Of a DNA stretch of 64,000 nucleotides, positions 23,037-33,310 are shown one piece after another. Under the pieces are notes generated by a model. It searched no databases. It was not told where the DNA came from and saw only the letters and a program-made list of their open reading frames with translations. Positions within the stretch are counted from its first letter, which is position 1, and each line of letters opens with the position of its first letter. The translations under genes and the position numbers were made by a program. The DNA is taken from positions 5,203,635-5,267,634 of the forward strand of contig RPFO01000026.1 in the NCBI GenBank assembly GCA_009746045.1, given 5' to 3'. The DNA comes from Mesostigma viride. Lineage: Eukaryota > Streptophyta > Mesostigmatophyceae > Mesostigmatales > Mesostigmataceae.

Positions 23037-25355
23037 TCACGGGTGTTGCATCGTCATGCGCTTGCGCAACACTGCGTACTGCGGGGCAGCCTCCCGCGCC
23101 TCCTTGGTGAGTGCATCCGCGGGATTGAGTTCATCCGCGATGTGCTGGAGACGCGTGACGCAGGAGGCCGCCTCAGCGAGTACGAGGTAATCAACGTCCT
23201 GTGACCGCGCATAGGGATTGTCAAGGAAGGCCAAACAACTTTGTGAGTCAGTGTGCACCGTGCTAGTCCAGTGAAGAGTGAACCCACACGAGCCAAATAC
23301 CCAACCCAGCAAGTACCGCAGCCACATGCCATGTGAGATAGCTGAAACAATGCCCCGGCATTCAGCCGTGTTGGGGCTAGTGGCAATGCGGCTGTGCAAG
23401 CGCGAGTACCAATCTAACAACATGCCAGGCTGTCCCTCATTGCTGATAAAGAACAGTGCCCCCATGCGGGCCCGCACTTGGCTGACTGTGCGCGTCTCTA
23501 GATTAGCATCCGTCACTATCTCGAGGTGCACCGGCTGTGAGCAATCGAGCCCACGAAGCACAATGCCGGGCGTCATGGCCAGCTGCCGCCGAACATGAAT
23601 GGACCCTAGTCCTTCCAGCACATCATCGGGCAGGCGAGCGAGCACCGCCAAATCAGGTGCCACCGTGTCCGCCAACCACCCGAGCTTGCCCTTAACCGAG
23701 GGCCCATGGGTTGCCAACAGCGGGGACGGGAGGTCGGCCAGCAGGTCAACCACATAGTTGCGGCTATCCTGCATGTGCATGACCCATTCGCCAGAACGCG
23801 AATCCCGCTGCAACGTAGACTGCACGCCGCAAAACACCACGGGTTTACCCTCCTCATGATCCACCGCCCTGCCCAGGGGAAACTTAGCCGCCACTGCAGC
23901 AAGAAACTGGGTAGCAAAGGTGCGAGGTGCCACCAGCTTGAAGTCATCGCCATGCCACACGAAGAGGGCTGGCTCGCCAGGGACGCCGGTGGGGACCACA
24001 AAGAAGTTAGGATCCGCGCGATGGTACGTGGCCCCTAAGCTCTGCAAGACCTCCTCCGCGGAAATGCGGAAGATGATGGGAGAGCTCTGCAGCCCCTCCA
24101 CCCCTGTCAACAGCTCGATATACTCGCTGCCAATGGTGCCATCCTGCCAGACCACCGGGACCTTCACCACGTAGCGGGTGCCTTGCCATGTTTGCTGCGC
24201 GACCCCAGCGTCGCTGTGGAGGAATGCCCGCTGAAAGTCACCGCACCACATCCCGTAGTCCTTGCCCGCGTTCCGCTTGCCCAAGTAGATGACCGTCAGT
24301 AGCCGATGCGAAACATGGTTGAGCCCAGGGGTATAAAGATCCTTGGCATCCAGCGGGGAGGACCCCTTCGTCTCCGTGACCACGGGCCTTACCCGGAACA
24401 CCACCGAAGAGTTGGTCTCGTCCGGCTTGTAGGTGAGCACGAACTTCAACCGCAACCGCGTGGCCCCGGCTGGCACACTCTCCAATCCTCGGTAGACCTC
24501 GCGCTCTCGCCACTGCTCCTTGGCTCGAATGAACGCGTCGCGCCACAAAGCAAACTTGAGAGGATCTTGACAGTCCAGGACAAGTTGCTCCCACGTCACA
24601 GGGCTATCCGCCGCCAGTGAGTGTGAGTGGAGGCCGAAGCTGCGCGGGTGCCAATCCTGAGGCTGAATGATGGACTGGACGAGCGGCGGTGTGGAAAACG
24701 CCGCCATCGGTAAGCGCCGCACGACGCCGGGCTGCCCGACCACCACCCCCAATGGAGCGTGGTACTCGCGAAGCGGGATGCTGCCCACCCCCGCGACTGA
24801 CAGCAAGTCAGCGGACACTGAGAACCCCGGGTATGATACGAAAGGTTCGCCCAGCAAGGCCACATCCTCGTAGCCATCCACGACGTGAAACGGCGTGTCA
24901 ATGCCCAACACCGGCAGCACCACCATCCCGGTAACTTGATATGCCGAAGTGCCTGCAAAGTCGGTCACCGATTTGTACGGCGACTCTAGCACTGGATACA
25001 GGGTGGCTGCCCGACGAGAGATAATAGACACGGATGCTTGCGTGTCCACAGCCACCAGCTGCCACGGTCTACACGTAGGAAACAAGGCTGACTTAACCGG
25101 CCTGACCCCCTGTGAGAGAGTTTTGACCTGAGCCACCCCTGATGCAGCTTTCGCTTTAAGCGCCTGAGCACGCCACAAGGCCGTGACCGTTGAAGCCAGG
25201 TCCCTAGGTGGGCGAGGCGCATGGGCAGGACCCTGACCCTCCGGCGAGGCCACGCTAGGCGGGCCTCCCACATTATCCGTGGCTAGCACAGGAGGTGAGT
25301 CACTACGTGCACTAGGTCCCGTCAAACCCACCCCATCCTCATCCCACCCATCCAC
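23037..25355 (-). CDS. protease-like, reverse transcriptase and RNase H polyprotein of the Copia-like element
   Basis: 772 codons on the minus strand. Residues about 100-180 look like a retropepsin: VAVDTQASVSIISRR (Asp104, Gln replacing the Gly of DTG), a glycine hairpin, and LLGEPFV in place of ILG.DFL. RT follows: motif A GDFQRAFLHSD (about 372), GVEGLQSSPIIF (about 418), and motif C FVWHGDD (465-471) in place of YVDD, with both Asp kept. RNase H has TDAN (616), AEC (665), HTDSQ (702) and NPADALTK (745). The start overlaps the end of the integrase frame by about 33 bp; the first ATG may not be used, since the frame is also open just upstream (DPVDGWDED). Translation probably needs frameshifting or is broken. 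Confidence 0.85.
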   Translation of the reverse strand: MDGWDEDGVGLTGPSARSDSPPVLATDNVGGPPSVASPEGQGPAHAPRPPRDLASTVTALWRAQALKAKAASGVAQVKTLSQGVRPVKSALFPTCRPWQLVAVDTQASVSIISRRAATLYPVLESPYKSVTDFAGTSAYQVTGMVVLPVLGIDTPFHVVDGYEDVALLGEPFVSYPGFSVSADLLSVAGVGSIPLREYHAPLGVVVGQPGVVRRLPMAAFSTPPLVQSIIQPQDWHPRSFGLHSHSLAADSPVTWEQLVLDCQDPLKFALWRDAFIRAKEQWREREVYRGLESVPAGATRLRLKFVLTYKPDETNSSVVFRVRPVVTETKGSSPLDAKDLYTPGLNHVSHRLLTVIYLGKRNAGKDYGMWCGDFQRAFLHSDAGVAQQTWQGTRYVVKVPVVWQDGTIGSEYIELLTGVEGLQSSPIIFRISAEEVLQSLGATYHRADPNFFVVPTGVPGEPALFVWHGDDFKLVAPRTFATQFLAAVAAKFPLGRAVDHEEGKPVVFCGVQSTLQRDSRSGEWVMHMQDSRNYVVDLLADLPSPLLATHGPSVKGKLGWLADTVAPDLAVLARLPDDVLEGLGSIHVRRQLAMTPGIVLRGLDCSQPVHLEIVTDANLETRTVSQVRARMGALFFISNEGQPGMLLDWYSRLHSRIATSPNTAECRGIVSAISHGMWLRYLLGWVFGSCGFTLHWTSTVHTDSQSCLAFLDNPYARSQDVDYLVLAEAASCVTRLQHIADELNPADALTKEAREAAPQYAVLRKRMTMQHP

Positions 25356-26317
25356 GGGGTCATATTGGGGCCCAGGGGAGGGGGGGGTGTAGCTGTGTCT
25401 GCCCCTGGGAGCGACCCGTGGGGTACCACCTCAGATGCTACGACAGGCGCATTATCCTTCACTACCCACCCCAGTGCCCTGTTGGCTGCCAGCTCACTCT
25501 CCATGCTATCCCCTTGCTTATAGCCTGCCACCGATGCCCATGGTACCCTATACACCCGATCATTCCACTCTATGTCTATGACCCGCAGCGGCCAGTCTAA
25601 CTTTGTGATGGCCCCAGGCCCCTGCATGGTGCCCCGTTTGCCGCTGGGCGAGCTCTCCTTGTGGAACATGACCAACTGCCCGACCTCAAAAGCGCTAGAC
25701 AAATCAGGCAGCGTGGCATCCTTGAGCCGCAGCTTGGCGGCGGTATCCTGTAGATGCTGTTGGTATGCCTCTACTACCTCGGGTGAGTAGGTGCCCGCTG
25801 ACAGCCCCCGAGGCGTGACTAGCCCAAAGCCCTTGACATCAAGCACGTGCCTATGGTTGCACACATGCATGAGCTCCTTGCACCACGCCGTCTTGACCGC
25901 GTAGGATTTGCCATGTGGGTTATCCTGTCGCTTGGCTGCCACAGTCTTGACATAGCTTACAGTGCGATCTATCATGCCCATATTGCCGTGATCCTCACGC
26001 CCCACGATGACCACGGCCTCCATCCCCGGCAAACCTTGCACACAGCGGAACTGCTGGTCTAGCATGAGCTCCACTACGGGATGAAAGAAAGCCAGGCTGA
26101 TCTTGATAGCCCTGTGCAGGTCAGCCTCAAACATGTGAGGCAGCGGCTCAATGTAGGTGGCCTTGCTGAACCTATCCTTGACTATGAAATAGGTGTCCCC
26201 CCCTTCCATGTGCATGACATCCCCCACAAGGTACCCTCGCTCCAAGGGTGGAGTCTTGGCATGCCGCCTACGCGACTTCTTCCTGATCTTGATGCAGGCA
26301 GGACACTGAGCACGCAC
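25322..26317 (-). CDS. integrase frame of the Copia-like element
   Basis: 331 codons. The zinc-binding HHCC module is split: MHRAYGH lies at the end of the gag frame and CPACI near residue 5 here. The core has GDVMHMEGG with YFIVKDRFSKATYI, then LDQQFRC as the second Asp block, and NMGMIDRTVSYVKTVAAK where the third acidic residue appears as Asp rather than Glu. A C-terminal part (SSAFEVGQLVMFHKE, later VYRVPWASV) resembles the GKGpWk-like tail. A Pro-rich linker ends the frame. It inserts the cDNA. The frame begins a few bases after gag stops, in a different frame. Confidence 0.8.
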   Translation of the reverse strand: MRAQCPACIKIRKKSRRRHAKTPPLERGYLVGDVMHMEGGDTYFIVKDRFSKATYIEPLPHMFEADLHRAIKISLAFFHPVVELMLDQQFRCVQGLPGMEAVVIVGREDHGNMGMIDRTVSYVKTVAAKRQDNPHGKSYAVKTAWCKELMHVCNHRHVLDVKGFGLVTPRGLSAGTYSPEVVEAYQQHLQDTAAKLRLKDATLPDLSSAFEVGQLVMFHKESSPSGKRGTMQGPGAITKLDWPLRVIDIEWNDRVYRVPWASVAGYKQGDSMESELAANRALGWVVKDNAPVVASEVVPHGSLPGADTATPPPPLGPNMTPWMGGMRMGWV

Positions 26318-26322
26318 ATTCT

Positions 26323-28104
26323 TCAGCTCGTTGTATAAAGGTGCCCCAACATGTGTGCCCCCTCTACCTCGGCTTGGGCCTCATGCCCGTATGCACGGTG
26401 CATCTGGTATGCTAACAGTTTCAGGGTGACAGCCTGAGGTGCAGTGGCATTGTCAGGATTCTCAACAGGTGGGGTGACTACTGGGGTAGTGACATTGGCT
26501 AACTGGGCAGCTTCAGAGGCTGCACGAAAGGCCGCCCGTGTGAGCACCTTGCCAATGTGAAGATCCACACTAGGGTGGTGTGTACCGAGAACATCTGCCC
26601 GCCCAGCATTCTCTTGCACTGTCACAACATTCCTCATAGGCCCAACCGCCCCAGTATCTAGCTGGGGTGCTGCAGTAGTGCTTGGTCGCTCGGCGTTGTA
26701 CACACCCGACCTAGAAGACACCACATTGCTTAGGTCACGCATTGTAGACCCGTGCTCAGGAAGCACGTGATCCTGGCGCGACAGAGCCAGAGCAGCATCA
26801 ACGGATTGCGTGAGCACATCACGGAATGAGACAGAGGATGCAGTCACGTTGCTTTTAGGAACGACGTCAGGCTCTACGACGGCCCGGTTCAGCGTGACGC
26901 ATTGAGCAAAAGAAGGGGTATCGAGCGTGCTCTCACCTGACTTTCGTGCTGCCCGTCGCTCTGCCCACTCCTCGCGTGTGCCGTGGACGACGATGCGCTT
27001 GGCCTTGCACGCCTCCACGCTGTGACCACGCAGAACGTCGTGGCACTTGCGGCAAAGGTTGTCCTCGAGCTCCAGGTCCGGGCGAACTCGGCAGTCATCC
27101 CGGACATGGCGACGTCCGAAGCAGCGCTCACAGCGTTGCTTGCGGTCAGTAGACGCCCCCTGCTGCCGCTTGGCCGGGGGATGATCACCCTGCTTGGCGT
27201 CGCCACCATGCCCGCGCTTGCGCCCTCGCTGGCCCCCGTTGTTGCCGTGGCCGACGACCTTTTTCAGGATGGCCGTAAGCTCCGACCGCGTAATTGGAGC
27301 CTCTGCGCCTGAAGAAGAAGACGCGCCGGCATCCACCTTGCGCAGGGATGGCAGAGCAGCCGAGGCAGCCGGCTTGGACTGCGCACTCTTGAAGCATGAG
27401 ATCAAATACAGCATGCCCTCGTCGAAACTGACGGCACTCTTCTTTTTGAGTTCCGTCGCTATGGTCAGATGCACATCCGACGACAGGTCGCATTTCTTGA
27501 GAAATCGATTGCACAGGAAAATGGGCTTGAGAGTATCTAGCAGCTTGTGCTTGTGCACGAAGACCTGGAAATCACGTGCAGCCCCGGGCAAATTTGCCTT
27601 ATTAACTGCATAGCCCTCGAAGTCGTTGAAGGCTTGCTCGTCGGCCTCTTCCTTAGACCGCGACAAGTGGGCATCTAGACCGTTGTAAAAAACTTCCCAG
27701 GTTTGTTTGTTGTCGTCCGCAATGCGAACTAGATTGGCAATGTTTGGGTGCTTTGTTGTACTGCAGAATACTGCACGGAACTTGCCAATCAGCTCCGAAT
27801 CTTTGTCTGCGCGTCCATCGCGCAGACGCTTGAGAGCAGCTAGAAAATCTGCTGCGTCGTCCGCCGTATAGTCGGCCGGTAGATCAGCGGGCACCTCCGT
27901 TTGCTTGAGAGGGCCGCGATTTAGTGCATCGTCAGCAGCAAGCATCAGATGCTTGAACTGCTTGGCCAGTTCAGGTTGCGCCACGAGGGTTTGCATCAAC
28001 CTCGTGGCCTCGTCCGCACTAAAGCGTGGCAGGACGGACCCTGCGGCCTCGCCACTTGGCGTATCTGTGTGTTCGCCCGTGCGGCTCCGTGTACCGGAAG
28101 CCAT
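26323..28104 (-). CDS. gag of the Copia-like element
   Basis: 593 codons from the ATG at 28104, only about 20 bp downstream of the 5' LTR. N-terminal half is helical, capsid-like (for example LMLAADDALNRGPLKQ, later WEVFYNGLDAHLSRSKEEAD). A basic GRKRGHGGDAK linker is followed by two zinc knuckles: CERCFGRRHVRDDC (CX2CX4HX4C, about 325-338) and CRKCHDVLRGHSVEAC (CX2CX6HX4C, about 351-366). After a low-complexity region the frame runs into the first half of the integrase zinc finger (YQMHRAYGHEAQAEVEGAHM) and stops. It therefore ends inside the integrase module and needs a -1-type shift around CTTTATAC to continue. Confidence 0.85.
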   Translation of the reverse strand: MASGTRSRTGEHTDTPSGEAAGSVLPRFSADEATRLMQTLVAQPELAKQFKHLMLAADDALNRGPLKQTEVPADLPADYTADDAADFLAALKRLRDGRADKDSELIGKFRAVFCSTTKHPNIANLVRIADDNKQTWEVFYNGLDAHLSRSKEEADEQAFNDFEGYAVNKANLPGAARDFQVFVHKHKLLDTLKPIFLCNRFLKKCDLSSDVHLTIATELKKKSAVSFDEGMLYLISCFKSAQSKPAASAALPSLRKVDAGASSSSGAEAPITRSELTAILKKVVGHGNNGGQRGRKRGHGGDAKQGDHPPAKRQQGASTDRKQRCERCFGRRHVRDDCRVRPDLELEDNLCRKCHDVLRGHSVEACKAKRIVVHGTREEWAERRAARKSGESTLDTPSFAQCVTLNRAVVEPDVVPKSNVTASSVSFRDVLTQSVDAALALSRQDHVLPEHGSTMRDLSNVVSSRSGVYNAERPSTTAAPQLDTGAVGPMRNVVTVQENAGRADVLGTHHPSVDLHIGKVLTRAAFRAASEAAQLANVTTPVVTPPVENPDNATAPQAVTLKLLAYQMHRAYGHEAQAEVEGAHMLGHLYTTS

Positions 28105-28124
28105 CGGGATTTTTATGAATACAA

Positions 28125-28469
28125 GTTAAAGCCCGACCGGCTCAGCTATGGCGGTCGGTCACGTTGAGCTTGGGATAAGGTGAACACAGAGAACTGCTGT
28201 CGGAGCTGGCCCACCACTGGTTTATGTCTTAGCCAGCAAACCCTATCCGGTTAGCCGTAACCGTGGGACAAGCTAGCCGTCCGTACTGACCCGGATAAGG
28301 CCCCGGACTGGGGCCTAGGTGGCGCCGGCCCTAGGCGCCGCCCTTAGACCGGTCGCCCGCATCGGACCGCCGGATTATAGCCGGCGGCTGAGCGGACGCT
28401 AGCGGAAGGCGTGCGGACGGACATGGGGAACTCAGAGCCAGATCCTAGGGCTCTAGAGTTACTCAACTC
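28125..28469 (-). repeat. 5' LTR of the Copia-like element
   Basis: Identical by eye to the 3' LTR. It should carry the promoter for the minus-strand transcript. The leader between LTR and gag ATG is only about 20 bp and shows no TGG-type tRNA primer site, which is unusual. Confidence 0.9.
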
Positions 28470-28553
28470 ATATTTAATATATTCACAATAAATCCATGAC
28501 AATTAATATACCACTTGACAAAGTAAGGCGTATTGCAATAGTTTGCCTGTCAT

Positions 28554-29010
28554 ACACCGCCCGCATTGGTAAGTTTACTAAATAATTATGAGGCTGGGCG
28601 CCGGCCAGCTGCAAACGATAAATAAAACAAAAGAATTTTAATTAACTAATTCCCGAGTGTACTGACCTGTAGTTTTTGAAGCTACCAAACAAATAAAGAA
28701 AGTGTAAATAAATTGTTTGACTGCCAAGAGCGCTTCTTTTGCGGTAAAAAACAAAGAAATATTAAATCTCTGGGTGAAAAATGTGCTTTTACTAGCCGTA
28801 AGAGCAGTGCATCCGGCTGGGTTATACAAAACAAACAAAGAATTATTAAATTTCGCAGCCGGTTTAACGGTTGTTCGGTAACCAAACAAACAAACTAATA
28901 ATTAATTAATTGGGCGGACACAGTAGCACTTTCAACCAATAAAACGCTAATGTCTAATACCGAAGGGCCTTTTGGCTGAACTGAATTAAAACTACCAATG
29001 CGGGCGGTGT
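28554..29010. mobile_element. MITE-like element with 20-bp inverted repeats
   Basis: Ends are ACACCGCCCGCATTGGTAAG and its inverse (CTACCAATGCGGGCGGTGT at about 28992-29010). The 457-bp interior is AT-rich and noncoding, with AGCTACCAAACAAATAAAG and related motifs. A diverged relative of the interior lies inside element A at 11140-11605. No clear target duplication was seen. Confidence 0.6.
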
Positions 29011-29604
29011 ACTCTCAACAGGGTAGCATTGGCGCCCGTCTTACAGCGCCCGTCTACTTGTCAGATGGTAAATTGCCACAGCAAACAAATGACAAAATGA
29101 AACACATAGGCAACAATTAAATCCTGCCCTGGGGAACTAGGGACGTCTGAACAGGCAAACATCCTGCAGAACAGGCCAGCTTGTAGCAACATAATACCAG
29201 GGAATCGAACCCCGCCCTATAAACCCCAGAACTCACTATACAATACGGTTCATAGGAGACGCGAAATGAGTGAGAATGTTACCCGAGCTGTATCGAGGAT
29301 TCGCACCGTTGATTCAACAATTGTTGGTTCGTTTTGCGCCATTTGGCGAGCATCGACTGGAGCCTGAACCTAGCGGGGTGAATCATGCGGGGGAATCTTG
29401 TGGGGAAAAATTCCGAACATGACTTTAGCGAAGTCCTACTACATTTTGATTTGTTACACGGTACTACATTTTCGTCACTGAAAATTTTCTCTAGTTGTGT
29501 TTGTGGATCGTGCGTTCCGCTAAAATTTTCGTGTTCAGTGACCAGATCACAATTTGATCCGGGCGCAAAATGATTGGTTGTACGGTACGAACCAAAAACG
29601 AAAT
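29011..29604. other. no recognisable gene; flank of the gypsy-like insertion
   Basis: Unique-looking noncoding sequence. Near 29465-29605 the motif AAAATTTTC/GAAATTTTAG recurs. The last five bases before the LTR (TTTAG, 29605-29609) are the gypsy target duplication. Confidence 0.4.
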
Positions 29605-29609
29605 TTTAG

Positions 29610-30271
29610 TGTTACGTGCCAACCCAGGTCCCTAGCCTGAGTGACGTAGCGAAAGATCCTCCATGCCGGAATTAGGAATAATCAAGGTGGCCTAATGCAG
29701 ATTGCGCTTCACGACTGGGGTCGTGAGATATCTGGCGTCGCGGCTTGACGCCAAGCTAATTGATACACACTTATAATGGCTAGCAAGACCAATTACAAAT
29801 GGATAGTTGCCCCAGGTTTAATGTGTAGGCGTCATCGCACTTATCATTCATCAAACCAAGAGGACGAGACTCTCGTCCTCGGACCAATTTCACCTAGGTC
29901 TGCCACTAAGCTGGCAAAGGGCGCCGACATGGCGCCGACCTTCCCAAGCAGGCAGTCCACACAAGATCTCGGGTCGACATCGACCCTCGCCTACAGAATC
30001 CACGCATGAGTACAATATCTCAACCAGCTATAAAGTACGCAGCGCGGCGCGACTGCACCGGCCCCTAGAAGATCGCATACAACAACCTAGGCCCAAAATA
30101 ACTGGCCCGAATCACACAAACTATCATAGTTCCATACAAAAGTCCTGACTAAGGGACGATTCCCAAATTAAGTCCCGAAATAAGTCCCAAAGTCCTACGG
30201 ACTATGACAACAAGCCAAAGTATATAATTTATTCCATTGTTGCGTCCGTCCTAAAGGGCCGGCACGCAACA
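29610..30271 (-). repeat. 3' LTR of the gypsy-like element
   Basis: Matches 45053-45703 by eye except for an 11-bp tandem duplication (GACATGGCGCC) near 29927. A short ORF at 29776-30009 on the plus strand is shared by both LTRs and is probably fortuitous. Tandem AAGTCCnnA motifs occur near 30150-30205. Confidence 0.95.
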
Positions 30272-30290
30272 CTCCTCCCCCCCACGGGGG
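30272..30290 (-). promoter_or_regulatory. polypurine tract of the gypsy-like element
   Basis: On the minus strand the bases directly before the 3' LTR read GTGGGGGGGAGGAG. This is the expected primer for plus-strand DNA synthesis and fixes the element's orientation as leftward. Confidence 0.75.
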
Positions 30291-32281
30291 TCGGTAGTCC
30301 CTACCGTACAAGAGTGGGAAAAGAAACAAGTATGCTACACTACTATAAGAGTACTATGTCCCAACCCCGGTTCACCCGCGGGTTAGTAATACCAGTTCCT
30401 CTAGAGGTTGATACACAGGACCAACCCTGACGTAGTAGCATGAAACAGGATGACAGGATCATTCCGCTATCCGTCATAAAACTCTCACAACCATCTCAGC
30501 GACCGCCGTTGTTGGCGCGCCGATCCACTGGAACCACCTTAGGGGGCGCCACCGCGTGCCCTATCCCATCCACATAATAATGCACAGTCCATGTAATCCC
30601 GCTCAACCAGTCATGAGGTCCTGAGCAGCCTCAAACTTGATGAAATGTTGACCATAGGGGTACTATGTCCCAGCCCTTGTGCACCAACGGGCCAGTGAAA
30701 CCAGGTCCCCCCAGACTTGCCACGCAAGGGCAACTCTTTATATAGCCAATCAGGACTGTCAGCACGAGGGAATATTTTTCATGCATACAACTTGATGATC
30801 CGGCCGACGAGGTGGCCAGTCATGTATCCCGTCCAGCCAAAACCCAGCCTTACAACGCGACTGATGCGCGTAATCACATGACGATTAAGAAGTACTACTA
30901 GCGTCGACGACGGTGAGGCACAGCATGCGGTGCAGGCCCCATGCTCAGAAGCGAGGGCGTGCACCAGAAGAATCTGATCCATCGCCTCACTACCGACAGT
31001 TGTACGCGTCCTCTCAAATACAGGCGCGCCGTGAGCCAACCGACCATGCAACGTGGCCCTCCCTGACCGCCGCTGGAGTGGCTGTCTAGAGGGGGAAGCC
31101 CTAGCGTGGCCACTAGAGTGCGCCTCCCCTGCACCTGCGAACGCATGCAAGTGCCCGCAAGGCCCTAGTTTGTCCACTAGAGTGCGCCCCGCCGTCTCTA
31201 TCCAGCGCAGGAAACAGTCAAAGTCGATCAACACCGGAAACTTGGATAATATGACACGTTAAGTGCCCAAAACTAGCAGGGCCCCAGCGTGTCCACTGGA
31301 GTGCGCCCTGCCAACTCCTAGCTCCACGAAGCTGCAGTAGTTTAGGCACAACACCACTCCGGCCGACGTGCATAGACCGGAGCATTCCTTACTGCCAATG
31401 TGCCTGAACTCCACCGCAAGCGGGGGACAACTCCTCAGCTCGCAGTCACACCCTCCGTGACACTTGCACAGCAAGAGCACGGTTGATGTTTGCGCGGGCC
31501 CATAAGCATGTGATGCTCGAGGCCGCCGGCGTGGACTGCATAGCGCCCGCAATGCCCGCACTTATATAATGCAATGGGCAGGTCGGGGAGTGACACGCCT
31601 TGCAGGAACTGCCGTATCAGTAACATTGCCCCTGCGAGACACCGTGATGCTCATGGAGTAGGGCCGAAGCAACCCCGCAGTCCCAAACATGAAGAGCTCC
31701 TCGGGCTCGATCACGCCCAGCCCACAGGTGCTCAAGCACATACAGCGATCGTGGACCGGGGTCAATGCCGCGCACGACCGATCACCGCCTGTCCACCCCG
31801 CTTGACTGTCTTGCCCAGGATTCCCATTCCCGCAACAGAAACACGCCCCTATGTATGCAGTCCCCACCGCGCGTCGCAACATCCCCCACTCGAAGCTTGA
31901 AGGCCTCTCACCACCCCTGTACCAGTGCATGGCCATGGGGTATAGTACATTTTGAAGCCCACACAGCCCGCCCGCCATGCACATGGAACGCCCTGCTCTG
32001 AGTCCCTCATCCATGCAACCTCGTAGGCGCGCGGACACGAGCCACTTGCAAATCACGCTCGATCGGCCTCCACCAGTGGTGCAAGGATCGAACAACTCCC
32101 TACCGGGCTCAGCTTACAGGAGGGACGCGAACACTGCGCGATGGTAGCCATGCACACGGTCGCGGGCAGTGACTAGGTGCTCAGACTCCAGCAGCTCGAT
32201 CCTGCCTGCCTCTCAGTCTCGGGTCGCCGTTACAGTCCCCGTGACTTGCCCTCGACGGCCAGATCCCGCACGTCCCATGTA
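30291..32281 (-). other. internal part of the gypsy-like element, coding content not recognised
   Basis: In a standard element this is where integrase and RNase H would lie. Minus-strand frames such as 31562-32095 (177 codons) and 30779-31234 (151 codons) are open but show no zinc finger, DDE or RT motif I can trust. Internal repeats are present: TACTATGTCCCA.CCC..G blocks at about 30355 and 30662, and GCCCTAG..TG.CCACTAGAG blocks at about 31097, 31163 and 31280. It may be decayed pol, replaced sequence, or noncoding cargo. Confidence 0.4.
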
Positions 32282-32565
32282 CACTAGGAAGGGGTCTGTG
32301 ACATTTTGTGATATTTTTTTATCACAAAATGTCACTTTTGTGACATTTTGTGATAAAAAAATGATAAAACGTGACAAAATGTGACAAAATGTGATAAAAC
32401 TGTGACAAATTGTGATCGAGACATGTCATGATTGTGACAAAACGTGACAAACGTGATAAAACCAGCATATTTTGTGATAACGTCATTATCACAAAATGTC
32501 AAAGTGTCACAAAATGTCACAAACCCACAGAAAAACAAAATGTGATAAGGTGATAAATCACAACC
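32282..32565. repeat. left terminal and subterminal repeats of element B
   Basis: CACTAGG terminus followed by arrays of TGTGACATTTTGTGATA, ATCACAAAATGTCAC and similar motifs in both orientations. The core differs slightly from element A (TGACA and TGATA rather than TTGACA), as expected of diverged family members with their own binding sites. Confidence 0.8.
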
Positions 32566-32643
32566 ACTCAGGGGAAGTGATATATCACAAAGCACGCATA
32601 ATGCACATCCGCAGCAAGGAAGTGCGTGCATGCCGCAGCAGAG

Positions 32644-32844
32644 ATGGAGAAGGAAAAGGCCAAGGTGGGACACGGCAAGGTGGCAATGCCAGGAGAGACA
32701 ACACGTGCAGCGGTACGGGGCAAGCTTTCAAAGGATGACACCAAGAACTCGCCACTGAGAAAGTTCTTAAGCGCAGGTGACAACTTGAAAAACCAGAGGG
32801 GGGTACTGAAAGGAACTGACAAAACAAGCTGGAAACACCCTTAG
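32644..32844 (+). CDS. small Lys-rich ORF in element B, doubtful
   Basis: 66 codons from ATG 32644 (MEKEKAKVGHGKVAMPGETT...), basic throughout. No counterpart was seen at the matching place in element A and no motif is present. It may be chance. Confidence 0.15.
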   Translation: MEKEKAKVGHGKVAMPGETTRAAVRGKLSKDDTKNSPLRKFLSAGDNLKNQRGVLKGTDKTSWKHP

Positions 32845-33310
32845 GTGCATGATAAAATGCACCACAATGTCATGTGCCGTGGGAGACATGGTTTATTGCA
32901 AAAATATCGACTGGGATGTTAAGAAAAACACCAATATTGAACATTCAGGGCAATCGTCATCACGGTCATCAAGTGTCAACCTCCGACCCATCGCTGGCCA
33001 AGCATCCATCATGCTGATCAAAGGTGGCATCGTCAATATCTACACTAAATCACAACACTGCATCATGCATCCATTGCTCTGAGCTCACAACACTGGTATG
33101 ATAAAATGGCAACGGGGAGTGAACATGTTCAGATGGCATGCAACAACCCGATGAAATGGCACAACTGATCAAATACGAACACCAACTGTATTGATACACA
33201 CACAAGGAACGGTGCACTCAAGCATGGCTGTGGGTGGTGTGCAAAATGGACACCCACAATCATCTCACAAATGCAATATAAAATCTGTTGACCGACAAGC
33301 ACAACGGGGC

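Larger units (their letters stand above)
22314..28469 (-). mobile_element. Copia-like LTR retrotransposon, 6.2 kb, young
   Basis: LTRs at 22315-22659 and 28125-28469 are identical by eye over 345 bp. ATAT occurs at both outer edges (22310-22313 and 28470-28473), a possible short target duplication. The coding strand is minus: gag, integrase, then protease-RT-RNase H, each in a different frame with short junction overlaps. RT and RNase H motifs are of the Copia type, but integrase precedes the protease-like domain. Identical LTRs and nearly intact ORFs indicate recent insertion. The LTRs lack the usual TG...CA ends as far as I can define them. Confidence 0.9.

Noticed and set aside
31562-32095. 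Minus-strand frame with GLQN and AYIG words as gypsy RT motif B and C
   Set aside because: Only isolated residues match, spacing is wrong and the Asp pair is absent. It may equally be chance.
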